Of a DNA stretch of 41,331 bases, positions 1 to 10,866 are shown in pieces (position 1 is the stretch's first letter; each line of letters opens with the position of its first letter). Under the pieces are notes generated by a model. That model had not been told where the DNA came from. It did no database searches and worked only from the letters and a program-made list of their open reading frames with translations. The stretch spans positions 1 to 41,331 of the forward strand of contig CAICTM010000960.1 in the NCBI GenBank assembly GCA_903772945.1, given 5' to 3'. Source of the stretch: Seminavis robusta. Lineage: Eukaryota; Bacillariophyta; Bacillariophyceae; Naviculales; Naviculaceae. Both the position numbers and the translations under genes were made by a program.

Positions 1-1926
1 ACTGCATCTCATGACGAAGAAAAAACATAAAATATTGGCTTCTTATCGAGCAAAGTCCATCCGCACGGGGATACTCATTGGAATGGCAGTCTTCGATGAG
101 CTGACACAGTTACAGTGGGTGAACACACAAAACACATTTTATGATTCTTTCAGTGTCATACAGAGATAGATCATTGTCTACTACTATAAGATGTGTATAT
201 CACAAACCTATACGGGCATTGGGGTATTGGCGAGTAACGAATTGCTCTAAGGTACCCTCTCAATAGTGTTTCTCTCACTTTTCTTATCGTGATAATTGCT
301 AGTAACGTTGCATGTTTCACGTTTAAGAACTACCCCGTGGGACATCCTTTTAAAGACCAAATGGAGGCATTTTCTCGGTGTGTCCAATGATTGAAGCGGG
401 AGCTCTACGCGTATCAGCGGCCTGAGCTATCGTCGCTCGTGTCATTGAGGCACATGTGCCGGATCCTCGGAGGAGGCTACTTCCTAGTGCACGACAACCC
501 AAGAGAGGGATCCGCCTATTGGATTCATCCCTGCTTGTCATTTCCCAGTGTTCCCCCCAACAGGCTTCCCACTTCTTTGAAAAGCACTGGCTCGATCGCA
601 CTCACACAACTGGCAGCAACAACACCAAGCGGCTAGCCTCAGTCGATCGATCGATCGATCGCTGCTACTGCTACTACATATACTACTACCACTACTACTG
701 TTACGACGAGGTAAGCCTTTTATCAAGTGTCAAGTGTGGCATTATTGAAAACGCAACACCGACTTCTCTCCCTCATTGAATTCATCCCCATGATAAAATC
801 CAAGCTTGACCGACAATATATAGTTTATCAATGGGTAGGCCGATCCGCCGAACACCTACTATCAAGCCGACCGTCTCCGATGCACAACGGAAAACCACGC
901 CTCTTTCAATTCTATAGACCATGACAGCCATGTCTTGGCCGCTGACAGTCAAGTTGGAGATTGGAGAAATAGGAGTAAGTCACCAGTTGTCTGCAATTCA
1001 GCACAGAAAACAATTAAACCTCATACCATGCAATGCTGACGGCCGAGGAAAAATACCATTGTCGCGTCCTTTTTGAACCATCGATCGCTCCGGATGACAA
1101 GAAGAGGAGAAGTTGCTGTGGATCGATCCCTACTACTGTTAAGTTCAGCTCTATCACGAGCCTGAAAATAGATCGCCGTCGAGTCATCAGGCAGAAGGCA
1201 ACAGTCGACAGCAGGATACACCACAACTCGCACGAACAGAGGAGAGTGGATCCTCCTATCGGATTCATCCCTCCTTGTTATGTCCTAGTAGTGTTCAGTT
1301 GGTGATCCCTCTGCCGGTACCCAGTTTCCAGTAGTGCACACAAGTCCACGACGAGCGACTTGGGGGATAGTCGCACCGTACCGGTACGGTAGGAAGATCA
1401 ATAGCTCGTAGCTCAGTCCGTAAGATAGAATATGGATTCCTACCAATTGAATAGACCATACCCATTTCAATAGGAGAGTCCTTATCGATTCAATAGGAAA
1501 ATGTTATCCTGGTTTGATAACCTTCCTTTGTAGGCAGGTAAGGATGGTTGGATACTCGTGAAGGTACCGGTAGGATGGATAGAGATCCACAACCACCCAT
1601 TGACTGACATGGGAATCATGGCTCCGACCTCAGTGTACAAATCCTTAGATAGCTATAACAGTCATCGCACCCTCTCAGGAGGCCAGTGTGGCCGGTGAGC
1701 AGACTTGACTGTGGGAAATACCCGGGCCTCGGCTCGTGGGTCGTCCTCAAGCACATCTCGTCTGAATCCGTTATTAGATGTTCAGTTTTTTTGACTGACA
1801 TGGGAAGTCGGTAACCTATCACCCTCCCTTTCCGCGCTGGTATGTCATACCTTTACTAGATGAAATCTCTCAAAATTCTAACAATCTTCATAATCGGACA
1901 ACACAAATTCATTCCTAGCTTTTAGC
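1..1926. other. Intergenic, no gene recognised
   Basis: Open frames here are short and unlike any family I recognise. The stretch holds simple repeats: a (TCGA)n palindromic run at about 643-661 followed by a CTA/CTG-rich run to about 700. A CCGGTACGGTA-type palindromic word lies near 1376-1393 and again near 1562. It ends in the 3' flank of the minus-strand acyl-ligase gene. Confidence 0.6.
643..700. repeat. (TCGA)n then CTA/CTG simple repeat
   Basis: A self-complementary run of about 19 bases made of TCGA units is followed directly by imperfect CTA/CTG/CCA triplets. It is a simple-sequence locus in non-coding DNA with no visible role. Confidence 0.8.
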
Positions 1927-4900
1927 TTAGACTAGTGCAGCTGCCGTGACCTTGGTGCCTACATCACTTCTCCTCAGAAAGAGTTTCCACGGACCATTTT
2001 CTGAGCCAAACACTTTTGCTCCAGCTGAGGCATAGCATCCTGGATGCAACAATCCAGACACATAGGTGTCATCAATGGCAAGCCCATTGCGATCAACATA
2101 GTGTCCGCTAACATGGGAGTTGTCCACAATGACGCTGCCTTCAAAGTGAAGTTTGCTGTACTCATACAGAGCATTTCCAAAGTACCAGAGGTCACCATCC
2201 ACCTCAGCTCCCATCATGCGAGCATAGTAGGCAAACATGGGTGTTCCATAGAGAAGCAAAACAAGCCAATTTCCCACGTTGAATAACCAAACATGGTTGA
2301 TGTAGATGCCAAAGAAACTCTGCTGGGCACGACCTGGAAGGATCAACAGCAACCTTTCAACAAGTCGGGTCAAAAGAACCCACAGGAACAATTGAAGGAC
2401 AATGGCTGCATCCAGCCCACATGCAGTAATGGCAATGGAAGAACTTTCTGTGGCAGCAAGGCCAATCTCATAGGTAGGAATGAAAGAGGCAAAAATCACC
2501 ACATTGAGAAGAAGCTGCAACACTTCAGGAAGGAATAAATCCATAATCAAATATGTAGGCTTCTGCAACTTGTTGGATTGGTTCAAGTTGTAGACATTGT
2601 CCGACACATCAGATCTTGGTGGGATCATTGATTTCATGATCTTGACACCAGCATGGAGATTGACATTATATCCAATGCTGCTGTTGATTATCTCAATCTT
2701 GGAGTCCCCACATTTGCTCAAGTCAAGAGAACTGGTTGCAACAAAGGACTTGCCAACCTTCACAAAATCAACCTTGGAAGGGAAGAAGACACAGTATGGG
2801 CTGCTGAGGTCTGATTCAATATCAACATCCAGGCCATGAAGGTAAAGGATGACGGTCCATAGTCTGGACTGGCCAAAGAAAGGAGCAAGAGTCCAAGCAG
2901 CAACACGGAAGTGGAAGTCACAAGCCCAATTTGTTGCCCGGCGGTAGAGTGAACCTTCATATTCATCTAATGGATCTCGTTTACCAATCAGAATCCATTT
3001 GAGGGCAATGCTTGTGAGGAGGGCAAGGAAGGATGTCAATGGAAACAACAGAAACCAATGAAGAATGCCACCATATCGCCATGAGGGCAGGACTCCGTTG
3101 AGTGCAAAATGGACCAAGGAGGAAAGTGCGAAAAAGTGGTATGCCTCAGAGATGGCCCAGACCATCTTGAAGACATCCAACACTGACTCTGCGAAAAAGT
3201 TTGATTCTTGATGCTGATGAAATGGGCCAGCATTATATGCTGGAAATCCTCTAGCAAGGACACCATTTGGTACTAAGGCTCCTTCATCAACAGCAGATAG
3301 TTTCTCCACTTTGCTGCCATCTCCAATCTTCGCTCCAGGGCCGATCATGCCAAAGACCTTGCAGTTCTTTCCAACAACAATGGGATAGAATGTCATCTTA
3401 GGGCTTGCCTCTTCTTTTGACTGGGAGAACTTTCTGCACTTCAAAGGATGTGCAATTGTTGCGTTGCTGCCCACCTTCACCAGGTCAAATTCACGGATAT
3501 AGGATTCAATCTTTGCAGACCAAGCCAGGTCAGCACCAAGCAGCCAGTAGAATATCCAAATGTACTTGGTTTCTAGAAGGAATTGTCCAACAATAGACTC
3601 CCAGACTTCCACGAGCCTGTCCACAAACCACCAACGGATGTAATCCCATGATAGGAGCTCCATTTGTTGCTTTTTATATGTGCCAATGACAACAAACTTG
3701 AAGAAGGCCACATCCAGTGAGAATGATAGGAGAAAGAGAGGAAAGATCATGGGCATCAGGCCCCAAATTATCTGGCACTCTCCATCTTCAGCTGAGGCAC
3801 ATTCGTTCAGTACCCAGGATACTAGGAAGTAGGACGGAACAGCTGAGATCAAAACTAAGAGAAGGATCAGAGCTGATCCAAGGGATTGGATAACTCCAAG
3901 TTGTACCTTGCTCAGCGTAGATACAGATGAGTTGCTTGGAAAGTCAGGGTCATCATAGAGATTTTGCATAGGAAAGCACTTTCCCTCAGATGAGGCCAGG
4001 AACTCATGGAGCTCCAATGGTGTTGTATAGAGCTGCTCAAAGTTCACTGGAAGCACTACATGGAACTCCTCCTCCACACTGTTCCTCAGCTCCGCGCTCT
4101 TGAGTGATGTAATTCCATTCTCAGCCCATGACTTAGATGTGTCAACCTCTGAACCAAAGATGGAGATGACCAAGCTTTGGAAGTCCTTGGGTGAATTTGT
4201 AGAGGGGGGATTCAGACCTCCTGAAGATTCAAAATCTATTGCCTCTGTGATGCCACTGCAAGGTTGTTCCATGAGGTTCCCTTTGGAGCTTTTCTTTAAG
4301 ACCCCTTCCTTTTCCACTGGAATGGCACCATCATGTCGCTGAAACCTTAGGATCACAGAAGATGGCTTCCAATCACCAGCAACAGTGGTTTGCCGCACCT
4401 CGCTCCTCTTCAGCTTGCCTGATGTGGTCTTTGGTGTCGCACCTGATTTGAGAACAGCAACCTCTGAGACAAACAGCCCATGTACTTGGGAGACGTGGTT
4501 TGCTATCTGAACAGCCAAATCTTTGTTGGCAGACTTGTCAAAATCCTTTCTCGGCTCACAAGTAATGCCCACACTGTCTTCTCTGTACTGAAAGGCAGTT
4601 GTTCTTCCTGGACGGACAATATGACCAAATGATGCATCAATGGAATGCTCCACATCCGTTGGATAATAGTTTTTGCCATTGATGATGATGACATCTTTGA
4701 TTCTACCTGTGATGTACAGCTGCCCATCAACAATCTTTCCCAAATCGCCAGTGTCAAGCCAGGTGCCATCATAGCCCGGCAATGCATTGGAAAATGTGGA
4801 TTTGGTCAGCTCTGGCTGGCCATAATAACCAACTGCCACACGTGGCGATTGAGCCCAGATACTTCCAACTTGCCCATCCTCCACCTCTTGTCCATCCTGT

Positions 4901-6060
4901 ACAATGCGAAGCTTGAGCGTAGGTGAATCTACTTCTCCACAGCAGACAAGACCTTCAGGGTCTGGCTTTGCTGTCCCACCAGTGACAAGCACTACCATTT
5001 CAGCCATACCATAGATATTATAGACATAATCAGGCTTGACCGAAAGATTCTTTGCCACTGCTTCCACAACATGGCTCTGGGCTGGTTCGCCACCAAACAT
5101 GGCACGCTTCACACAACTCCAGTCCGCTTTCCTGTTGGCCTGCTCCAAGCGCTTGAGGAGCAATGCATAAGCAAAGTTTGGGGCAGAAGTGATAGTGGCT
5201 TGATATCTCTCGACCATATCAGTCCACAGTAGTGGATTGAGAATGAAATCCAAGGGAGATGCCATCACAAGGGGATTACCAGAAAAGATAGCTCCCATAA
5301 AACCAGTCACAAGACCCATGTCTGTCGAAATAAAAGTAATGGGGTTGAGGAACAGAATGAATGCCAACAAAATGGTATCTGTGGCTGGAACTTCCTTACC
5401 ATGATATTGGGGGACCCACAGGACTTCCAAAGAGTTTGGTTCCGAGCATTGAGTCAAAGAAACTCCAGCCTTGCATGTCTCAGCTAGGTTGTGGTGACTG
5501 ATCATGACTCCTTTGGGACTTCCCGTACTGCCTGAGGTGTACTGGATAAAACAGATATCGTTTGGTTCTCCCATGTACGTCTCATAAGCGTTAGGCGTTT
5601 TTGATTTGCTCTTTTTGGTTGAGATTTTGTCGGTTCCAATCCATGTGACACCAGTCTTGTAGAGGACACTGGCTGCAGCCATGGCAGTGGCAAATGTATT
5701 GGTGGAGAGGGCATACTTTGCTCCGGCATCCTCTGCAAATCTGCGGAATTTGGGCATTTCTGTCTTGAGCTGATTTGGATTGGGTGGATAGATAGAGCAA
5801 GGGATGACTCCAATCTTCATGGCTCCAAACATTCCAGCCAAGAACTCGAGGCCAAAGGGATATGCCACCATGACCCGGTCTCCTTTTTGGCATCCCAGCT
5901 TGAGGAGACGAGCTGCCACAGCATTGGATGTATCCTCCAACTGCGTGAATGTCATCTTGTTCTGTTCATCACAATTCTTGTCGACCCAGGTAAGGACAAT
6001 CTTATCAGGAGTCTCTCCAGCATGATGATCGAGGGCTTCCAGGATGGTTGAGAAGGACAT
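1927..6060 (-). CDS. Copy 1: FAAL-like adenylation / carrier / Pls-like membrane enzyme
   Basis: Predicted to activate a carboxylic acid, probably fatty, as acyl-AMP, load it on its own phosphopantetheine arm and hand it to a membrane-embedded acyltransferase-like tail. Exons are complement(5400..6060, 1927..5321), giving 1351 aa. The 78-bp intron 5322-5399 is in frame and free of stops, so the gene can be misread as one longer open frame. Visible motifs: YTSGSTG near residue 174, HDMGL at 220-224 (split by the intron), YGMAE near 324, TGDLG near 411, GRIKDVIIINGKNYYP near 426 (typical of fatty-acyl-AMP ligases), and TTSGKLKR near 519. The carrier domain ENGITSLKSAEL has attachment Ser near 626. 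From about 700 on there are hydrophobic segments and three hexapeptide-like modules, the layout of the Pls C-terminal region. The start at 6060 is chosen because it aligns with copies 2 and 3; an in-frame ATG at 6150 would add 30 polar residues. The acyl substrate and acceptor cannot be told from sequence. Confidence 0.85.
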   Translation of the reverse strand: MSFSTILEALDHHAGETPDKIVLTWVDKNCDEQNKMTFTQLEDTSNAVAARLLKLGCQKGDRVMVAYPFGLEFLAGMFGAMKIGVIPCSIYPPNPNQLKTEMPKFRRFAEDAGAKYALSTNTFATAMAAASVLYKTGVTWIGTDKISTKKSKSKTPNAYETYMGEPNDICFIQYTSGSTGSPKGVMISHHNLAETCKAGVSLTQCSEPNSLEVLWVPQYHGKEVPATDTILLAFILFLNPITFISTDMGLVTGFMGAIFSGNPLVMASPLDFILNPLLWTDMVERYQATITSAPNFAYALLLKRLEQANRKADWSCVKRAMFGGEPAQSHVVEAVAKNLSVKPDYVYNIYGMAEMVVLVTGGTAKPDPEGLVCCGEVDSPTLKLRIVQDGQEVEDGQVGSIWAQSPRVAVGYYGQPELTKSTFSNALPGYDGTWLDTGDLGKIVDGQLYITGRIKDVIIINGKNYYPTDVEHSIDASFGHIVRPGRTTAFQYREDSVGITCEPRKDFDKSANKDLAVQIANHVSQVHGLFVSEVAVLKSGATPKTTSGKLKRSEVRQTTVAGDWKPSSVILRFQRHDGAIPVEKEGVLKKSSKGNLMEQPCSGITEAIDFESSGGLNPPSTNSPKDFQSLVISIFGSEVDTSKSWAENGITSLKSAELRNSVEEEFHVVLPVNFEQLYTTPLELHEFLASSEGKCFPMQNLYDDPDFPSNSSVSTLSKVQLGVIQSLGSALILLLVLISAVPSYFLVSWVLNECASAEDGECQIIWGLMPMIFPLFLLSFSLDVAFFKFVVIGTYKKQQMELLSWDYIRWWFVDRLVEVWESIVGQFLLETKYIWIFYWLLGADLAWSAKIESYIREFDLVKVGSNATIAHPLKCRKFSQSKEEASPKMTFYPIVVGKNCKVFGMIGPGAKIGDGSKVEKLSAVDEGALVPNGVLARGFPAYNAGPFHQHQESNFFAESVLDVFKMVWAISEAYHFFALSSLVHFALNGVLPSWRYGGILHWFLLFPLTSFLALLTSIALKWILIGKRDPLDEYEGSLYRRATNWACDFHFRVAAWTLAPFFGQSRLWTVILYLHGLDVDIESDLSSPYCVFFPSKVDFVKVGKSFVATSSLDLSKCGDSKIEIINSSIGYNVNLHAGVKIMKSMIPPRSDVSDNVYNLNQSNKLQKPTYLIMDLFLPEVLQLLLNVVIFASFIPTYEIGLAATESSSIAITACGLDAAIVLQLFLWVLLTRLVERLLLILPGRAQQSFFGIYINHVWLFNVGNWLVLLLYGTPMFAYYARMMGAEVDGDLWYFGNALYEYSKLHFEGSVIVDNSHVSGHYVDRNGLAIDDTYVSGLLHPGCYASAGAKVFGSENGPWKLFLRRSDVGTKVTAAALV
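5322..5399 (-). other. In-frame, stop-free 78-bp intron in copy 1
   Basis: Read on the minus strand it begins GTAAGG and ends TTTCGACAG. Removing it joins CAT-G to AC-ATG and creates HDMGL, the motif expected at this place in acyl-AMP ligases. Copies 2 and 3 have introns at the identical position (80 and 85 bp) that do break the frame. If retained in copy 1 it would insert 26 mostly hydrophobic residues into the active-site motif. Confidence 0.85.
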
Positions 6061-6690
6061 TGTTGTTCTTTGTCCTTGTTGTTCTTGTCGCTTGAGCTGG
6101 TTGTTGGTTAGATGGCTGCTGCTGTGATCGTCTTCTTCCGGCAATATCATTCGATGCTTGCTGAATTTTGATTCCCAGTAACTAGTAGTAGTCCGATTTC
6201 TCGTAGTAGTCTTGGGTTGATTCGATTCTTCCTCTATTGTGGATGCTCGATCCTCTCTTGGGTTTTGCTCTCGTCCTTGATTATTTGTGTACTTACTCGA
6301 TCGTCTTTTCTCGACTCACTCGATTGCTAAATGGTAATCGTTGATCGTTCGTGCTCCACTTGATGGTTGCGTGGTGGCTATTACGGTGGCTTCCGCATGC
6401 GGCAGCAAGGATGTGGAATGCATTAAAGAGCTCATTAAAGGCACAAAATCCCGCTCGGAGTATGATAGTTTACTTTTAAAAAGCTACTAGGTTTCCAACT
6501 AACTGGGCGACCCAGAACTCCAGAAATGGGACCTAACCAGTTTTAAACTGTTTACGATTTGTCATAGTTTACTCATGACTGTTGACGTAGTTTCCGCGCA
6601 TCCGATCCCCGCTTCTCGCCCATCTAACAAAGCAATGCTAGGAAGGTCCTGCAGAACATGAAAATCTGAAATTGAATTCATCACTAATTA

Positions 6691-6750
6691 ATCATTTTTA
6701 TCACCATTCATCACGGATTCATCATTTTCATCACCATTCATCACGATTCA
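6691..6750. repeat. 30-bp tandem duplication, ATCAC-rich
   Basis: Two adjacent units start at 6691 and 6721. Both read ATCATTTTYATCACC followed by ATTCATCACG. More degenerate TTCATCAC words flank them on each side. Confidence 0.7.
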
Positions 6751-7036
6751 ACAAATTGGTAATGAATTCATCACCAGTCAACATATTAAACAAATCAATA
6801 ATTAATCATATTTACAATATTTCTTCGCTTTTACTTGCCAGACCTTGCTGTTGGATTTTGATTAATACTACTTGTTTTATAGTAAAACGATGTCTTCATA
6901 AACGGTTCCTGTAAGTTCACAAGGTCCTTCCCTGTAAAAGGTTCGTAACCAAGCGCACGCCAAAAAATGTTTCGTCGTTTTCCGTACTACTGTAGTACCG
7001 CGTGGTTGACATACATGAAGGACTGTTCCCCGACTC

Positions 7037-7131
7037 AATCGAATCGAATCGAATCAATCACAATTCTCATTCGAACGGACTCAATTCGATAGAGGACTCA
7101 GTCAATTAGATCGAATCGAATCGAATCGAAT
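7037..7131. repeat. Two GAATC pentanucleotide runs
   Basis: Runs of (GAATC)n at about 7037-7060 and (TCGAA)n at about 7109-7131 flank a less regular segment. They lie about 50-140 bp upstream of the likely methyltransferase ATG, so they fall in its promoter or 5' UTR. Confidence 0.75.
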
Positions 7132-7176
7132 TGGATCTTCAATCCGCGGTTCCTCTTTTTGGATCTTTTGTGCTAC

Positions 7177-8608
7177 ATGTCCAGGTCTCATTTCTTTTTC
7201 TTCGAAACCTGGAAGAAGATGACCATGAAGCAACTGTTGGCGAGTAAGAAGCCTGCCAAGGGCCACAATGTTGGATCGAGTAATAACAGCCACCTTTACC
7301 GTGCAGGAGGCATGTTCTTGATGCTGATGGTATCGATTGCTTCTATTTTTCGTTTGGGGTTTCAACTGGGCAAGCAGCAAGGGCCAACAACAGCGGCATC
7401 CTCACAACAGTCTTCTTCTTCCATTGACGGAATTTCCTATCTCACCACTCTGGGCATTCCCCAAGGAGAAGCACAGGCATTACCATCCATCCGTGTCTCG
7501 GACGAAGCGGTCAATCATCAAATCGGCGGCACTCATTACGGCGGCAAGGGCGACAAGGAACATTTGGGCGGTTTTACCAAATACGACGCCCACGGAGTCT
7601 CTCCCGCAACGTGGCGTTATATCGTGGAAACCTTGGGCGTCAAGTCCGTCATGGATGTGGGTTGTGGCAAGGGCGTGAGTACTCTGTACTTTCATCACGC
7701 GGGTGCCAAAGTGTTGTGTCTGGAAGGAAGTCACGATGCCGTCACACACACGCTCTTGCCGGATCCATCGACACAAGTGGTGGAACACGATTTTAGCCGT
7801 GGCCCCTACTGGCCGGCCGAAACATACGATGCCGTCTACTCGGTGGAATTTCTGGAACACGTGGGACGCAATTTTCAATTCAACTACATTCAAGCCTTTC
7901 GCAAGGCAGCACTCATTTTTGTCTCGCACAGTCAATGGGGCGGATGGCATCATGTGGAAGTCCATCAACGAGACTGGTGGGTGTCACGATTTCAACTCTT
8001 TGGATTCACATACTCGGAGGGTCTCACGCAAAAAGTCAAGGATGTCTGTCTGCAAGAAAAATTCAATGCCGACAAGAATCGACACAATGCGAGTGATACG
8101 TACGCTTCCATTGGGCCGAATGGGGATGTCTATGATGCTCAGGTAAGCCAAGCCTGAAATGTATTGTCTGCTAGCTAGTTTGATCAAGGGTGTTTTGTGT
8201 ACTGACCCCAATGCATCCTGATCCATCCAACCAACCACAATCAACCACAAACAACAAATCACACCCGGATTTCTGTTTCATTTTTTTGTCTCCTTCTTTT
8301 CAATTTATTCATTACCCACCCACCCACGTACCTACCAATTATTAATATCACAGCACATTTGGCTCAACTTGATGGTCTTTATCAATCCGGCCGTGGCATC
8401 ACTGCCCAAACATGCACATTTACTGGCGGAACCAGGGTGTCCCAATGGTAGAGATGAAAGCGGATGGCTCCAACGGCAGTGTGACAAGACCAAGGGGGAA
8501 ACGGAACTGCCAGAATCCTACTTGCCACTGAAAGTGACCCAAGAACAACATCAAAAATGGTTGGATAAAATCAAAGCAGCCATTGCCTCTTCGGATGGAA
8601 CAAGATGA
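7177..8608 (+). CDS. Membrane-anchored SAM-dependent methyltransferase
   Basis: A class I SAM methyltransferase fold is suggested by motif I, SVMDVGCGKGVSTLYF, followed by a strand ending in an acidic residue (VLCLEG) and a later EFLEHVG segment. Residues of about 45-65 form one hydrophobic stretch (RAGGMFLMLMVSIASIF) preceded by basic residues, so it is probably a type II signal anchor. Exons are 7177..8142 and 8354..8608. The 211-bp intron starts GTAAGCC and ends ATATCACAG, phase 0, joining DAQ to HIWLNLMVFINP; the total is 406 aa. The first in-frame ATG is 7177; ATGs at 7219 and 7225 are alternatives that keep the anchor. The substrate is unknown. A RDWWVSRFQLFGF segment near the end of exon 1 resembles the C-terminal part of small-molecule methyltransferases. 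Confidence 0.8.
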
Positions 8609-9339
8609 TGAATGATTGATGGCTGATGCATGGTGGATGGATGGAAGGAAGAAGAAGTTGAAAACGCCAAAGCGTTGGATGGAACAAGATGATGATTAGG
8701 ATGATTAGGTTCACAAAATGCTGGTTGGAAAAGTTGAAAAACAACTTGTCCCCTATTTTCTCCTCGCTTATGGAGGGCAAAATGATGTGTGGCTTGAATG
8801 GTACCGTAGCACGCGCGGTATGAGTTTGTGTTGCAATGACATACGTGTCCAATCAGCCACGAGGTCACGCCAATCCTTGCTGCGCAAGAGTTTCCTAGCT
8901 TCGTACTACAGTTTCTCTAGACTGTCCGCCTTCTCTGGCTATTAGTGGATGGAGGAGCCGGCGATTTTCATTCCCATGCTGTGGTCAACCTGAACGCAAC
9001 GGTCAGCGCTCCACAAAGTCAGCCATGAAAACCACTTGTGGCCAGCTAGCTGGTTCATTGGCTTATCCGGTAGACTACAAATATACATCAAATAACTTGC
9101 TTTAGAGGGTGTTCTGGCTGAAGAGATACCGGCACGGTACGGTTTGGAGAGACAAGGATGTGGATTTATGGCCGTGACACGTATTCTGTTTTCTTGGCTT
9201 GAAGTCGCAACTACACCGATTCACTTTCTCCGTATCATCTCTGTCTTCCCTTTGGTCGATAGCAGCACTCATTGCGTCTTCACAGCGAAATTCGTATCAG
9301 ACAAAAACAAGGCACCTATTCGCTGATAGCCCAGGCTTG
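8609..9339. other. Intergenic, no gene recognised
   Basis: I see only short frames without family resemblance. A GATGATGAWTGATTGATGG-type low-complexity stretch follows the methyltransferase stop. A GGCACGGTACGGT palindromic word lies near 9131. Confidence 0.55.
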
Positions 9340-10182
9340 TTACATGAGCACACACTTGGTTGCATTATGGTAGGGCTCGAGGGCCTGCTGACAAGCACCT
9401 TCCAATGAACCACAATTCTCAATGATACGACGAATATTCGCTCTGCAGTGCTGGGCCTCAACTGCACTTAGCACCTTTGTGTCCGCCCTTACCTTGATCA
9501 AAAGCCCGCGAATAGTGTTGAGGCGACTCTCGATATTCGCAAGAAACTTGTTGGCTCTTTTGATATCAGTACGTGTCAAGGCAATCCCGACAGCACCCAA
9601 GCCGAATACGCCAGCACCCACCAAACAACCTATAATGATTGCTGCTTCGGCGACAAGTACGGCAGGGTGCAAGTGAAGTGCAATGGCGGCAATGAAGCCG
9701 ATACAAGCCAAGACCGCACCACAAAACGCTGCAATTGTTTTGGCTCTGCCGTCACCATATTTCTCAATGATGTGGGCTCGAAACCCTTTCAATTCAGACT
9801 GAAGATCCATGCACTCCTCTTGCATTTTTTTGGCAAGCTTCATCGTCTCGTCGCTCTCGAAGCCACCATAGCAGTCCTTGAGACTGGGGTAGTTTTTGGG
9901 ATCATTGAGCCTGTCCTCGACAATTTCCAGTTTCGCTTTGGTTTCCGCCGCAAAGGTTTGAACGCCATTAATGAATGAATCCTTCTTAGCCATCAGGTGG
10001 TGCCATACTTTTCTATCTTCGGTATCCAACACTTTGGGCGATTCGTCACTTCGGCTCGCAAGAGTCACAGCGCGCAAAGCCAACAAGCTATCGCAGGCGT
10101 CATCAGCATAGTTCGAATAAAGTTCCTGCAACTTCTGCCCGGCAAAATCATTCTGGGTGGTGGCTGCGGCTTCGTTCGTCAT
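9340..10182 (-). CDS. Unrecognised protein with central hydrophobic hairpin between helical arms
   Basis: The 280-aa protein has no family I can name. Residues 1-145 are charged and predicted helical (KAKLEIVEDRLNDP, MKLAKKMQEECMDLQSELK). Residues about 149-170 and 173-203 are two Ala/Gly/Ile-rich hydrophobic segments separated by HLHP. Residues 204-280 return to amphipathic helix. Helical arms around a glycine-rich hairpin are seen in membrane-remodelling proteins and in alpha-helical pore formers, but neither assignment is established. There is no signal peptide. The ATG at 10182 is the first of the frame. The gene is intronless and divergent from the heptad-repeat gene that starts 685 bp away, which may mean shared control. 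Confidence 0.65.
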   Translation of the reverse strand: MTNEAAATTQNDFAGQKLQELYSNYADDACDSLLALRAVTLASRSDESPKVLDTEDRKVWHHLMAKKDSFINGVQTFAAETKAKLEIVEDRLNDPKNYPSLKDCYGGFESDETMKLAKKMQEECMDLQSELKGFRAHIIEKYGDGRAKTIAAFCGAVLACIGFIAAIALHLHPAVLVAEAAIIIGCLVGAGVFGLGAVGIALTRTDIKRANKFLANIESRLNTIRGLLIKVRADTKVLSAVEAQHCRANIRRIIENCGSLEGACQQALEPYHNATKCVLM

Positions 10183-10866
10183 TCTTCGGGCTTGGTGGGG
10201 GGTTCTGTTGTCGCAACGGAGGGCAGTAAGATTGGGGGTCGGGTTGGTTTTTCTTTCTTTTTAAACTAAGTTTTCAGTTTTGTGAGCCTGGGGTTGAACC
10301 TTCAATTAATTCGTCTACTAGCTAGCTACCGTAGCTACTGGTAGTACCTAGCTACCTGGTAGCTACCGGTAGCTAGATCTACTCTTTCTAAAACCCCGGG
10401 ATTCATTCATGATTGTCGAGTCGTAGTCCTCAGTCGAGTGACAAGTCTCACTCAGACATGCATGACTCCCGCCGATCTTAACACTATGACTCCCGCCGGC
10501 TATGGCTTATGACCGTACACGTCAAGGGTGGGTACCGTACTATTAATAGTACACGTACTAGTACCTGGTACCCTGTCTCGGCTCGAACATGCATACATAC
10601 GACTGTACCCCCTATCATCATGTATCATGCAGATCACGACTGTGGAAGCCCCGTTCCGGCGTCAATTCGGTCAGGGTACCTGTAGTGATGTGAAAACCCC
10701 GACCGAAAATCGGACTGGTTTTGGCCTCTGGCTTGCAACTGTCTACTCTTGAGAGGGATCCTGACGCCTTGATTCGTTGGCTGGCTCCAGCAGTACGTAT
10801 CGATGATGTTCGTCTCATAAAATTGGGTAAGCAAACGAAATTGCAATCCAAGCAACAACGAGAACA
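10183..10866. promoter_or_regulatory. Divergent intergenic region rich in short palindromes
   Basis: This is the only DNA between two head-to-head genes, so it should hold both promoters. About 10316-10382 is built almost entirely from TAGCTA, CTACCGGTAG and GGTAGTACC words. At 10537-10552 there is a perfect 16-bp palindrome GTACTATTAATAGTAC, enclosed by GGGTACC (10530-10536) and GGTACCC (10567-10573). No core promoter element could be assigned. Confidence 0.4.

Larger units (their letters stand above)
6151..7176. other. Intergenic with simple repeats
   Basis: This is the shared upstream region of the divergent copy 1 gene and the methyltransferase gene. It holds a 30-bp-period ATCATTTTYATCACC repeat (about 6691-6750) and two GAATC pentanucleotide runs (about 7037-7060 and 7109-7131) just before the methyltransferase start. 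No gene is supported. Confidence 0.6.

Noticed and set aside
1927..6150. Copy 1 as one uninterrupted 1407-residue protein
   Set aside because: The segment 5322-5399 has GT-AG ends, matches the intron position of both paralogues, and its removal restores HDMGL. The extra N-terminal 30 residues are absent from the paralogues.
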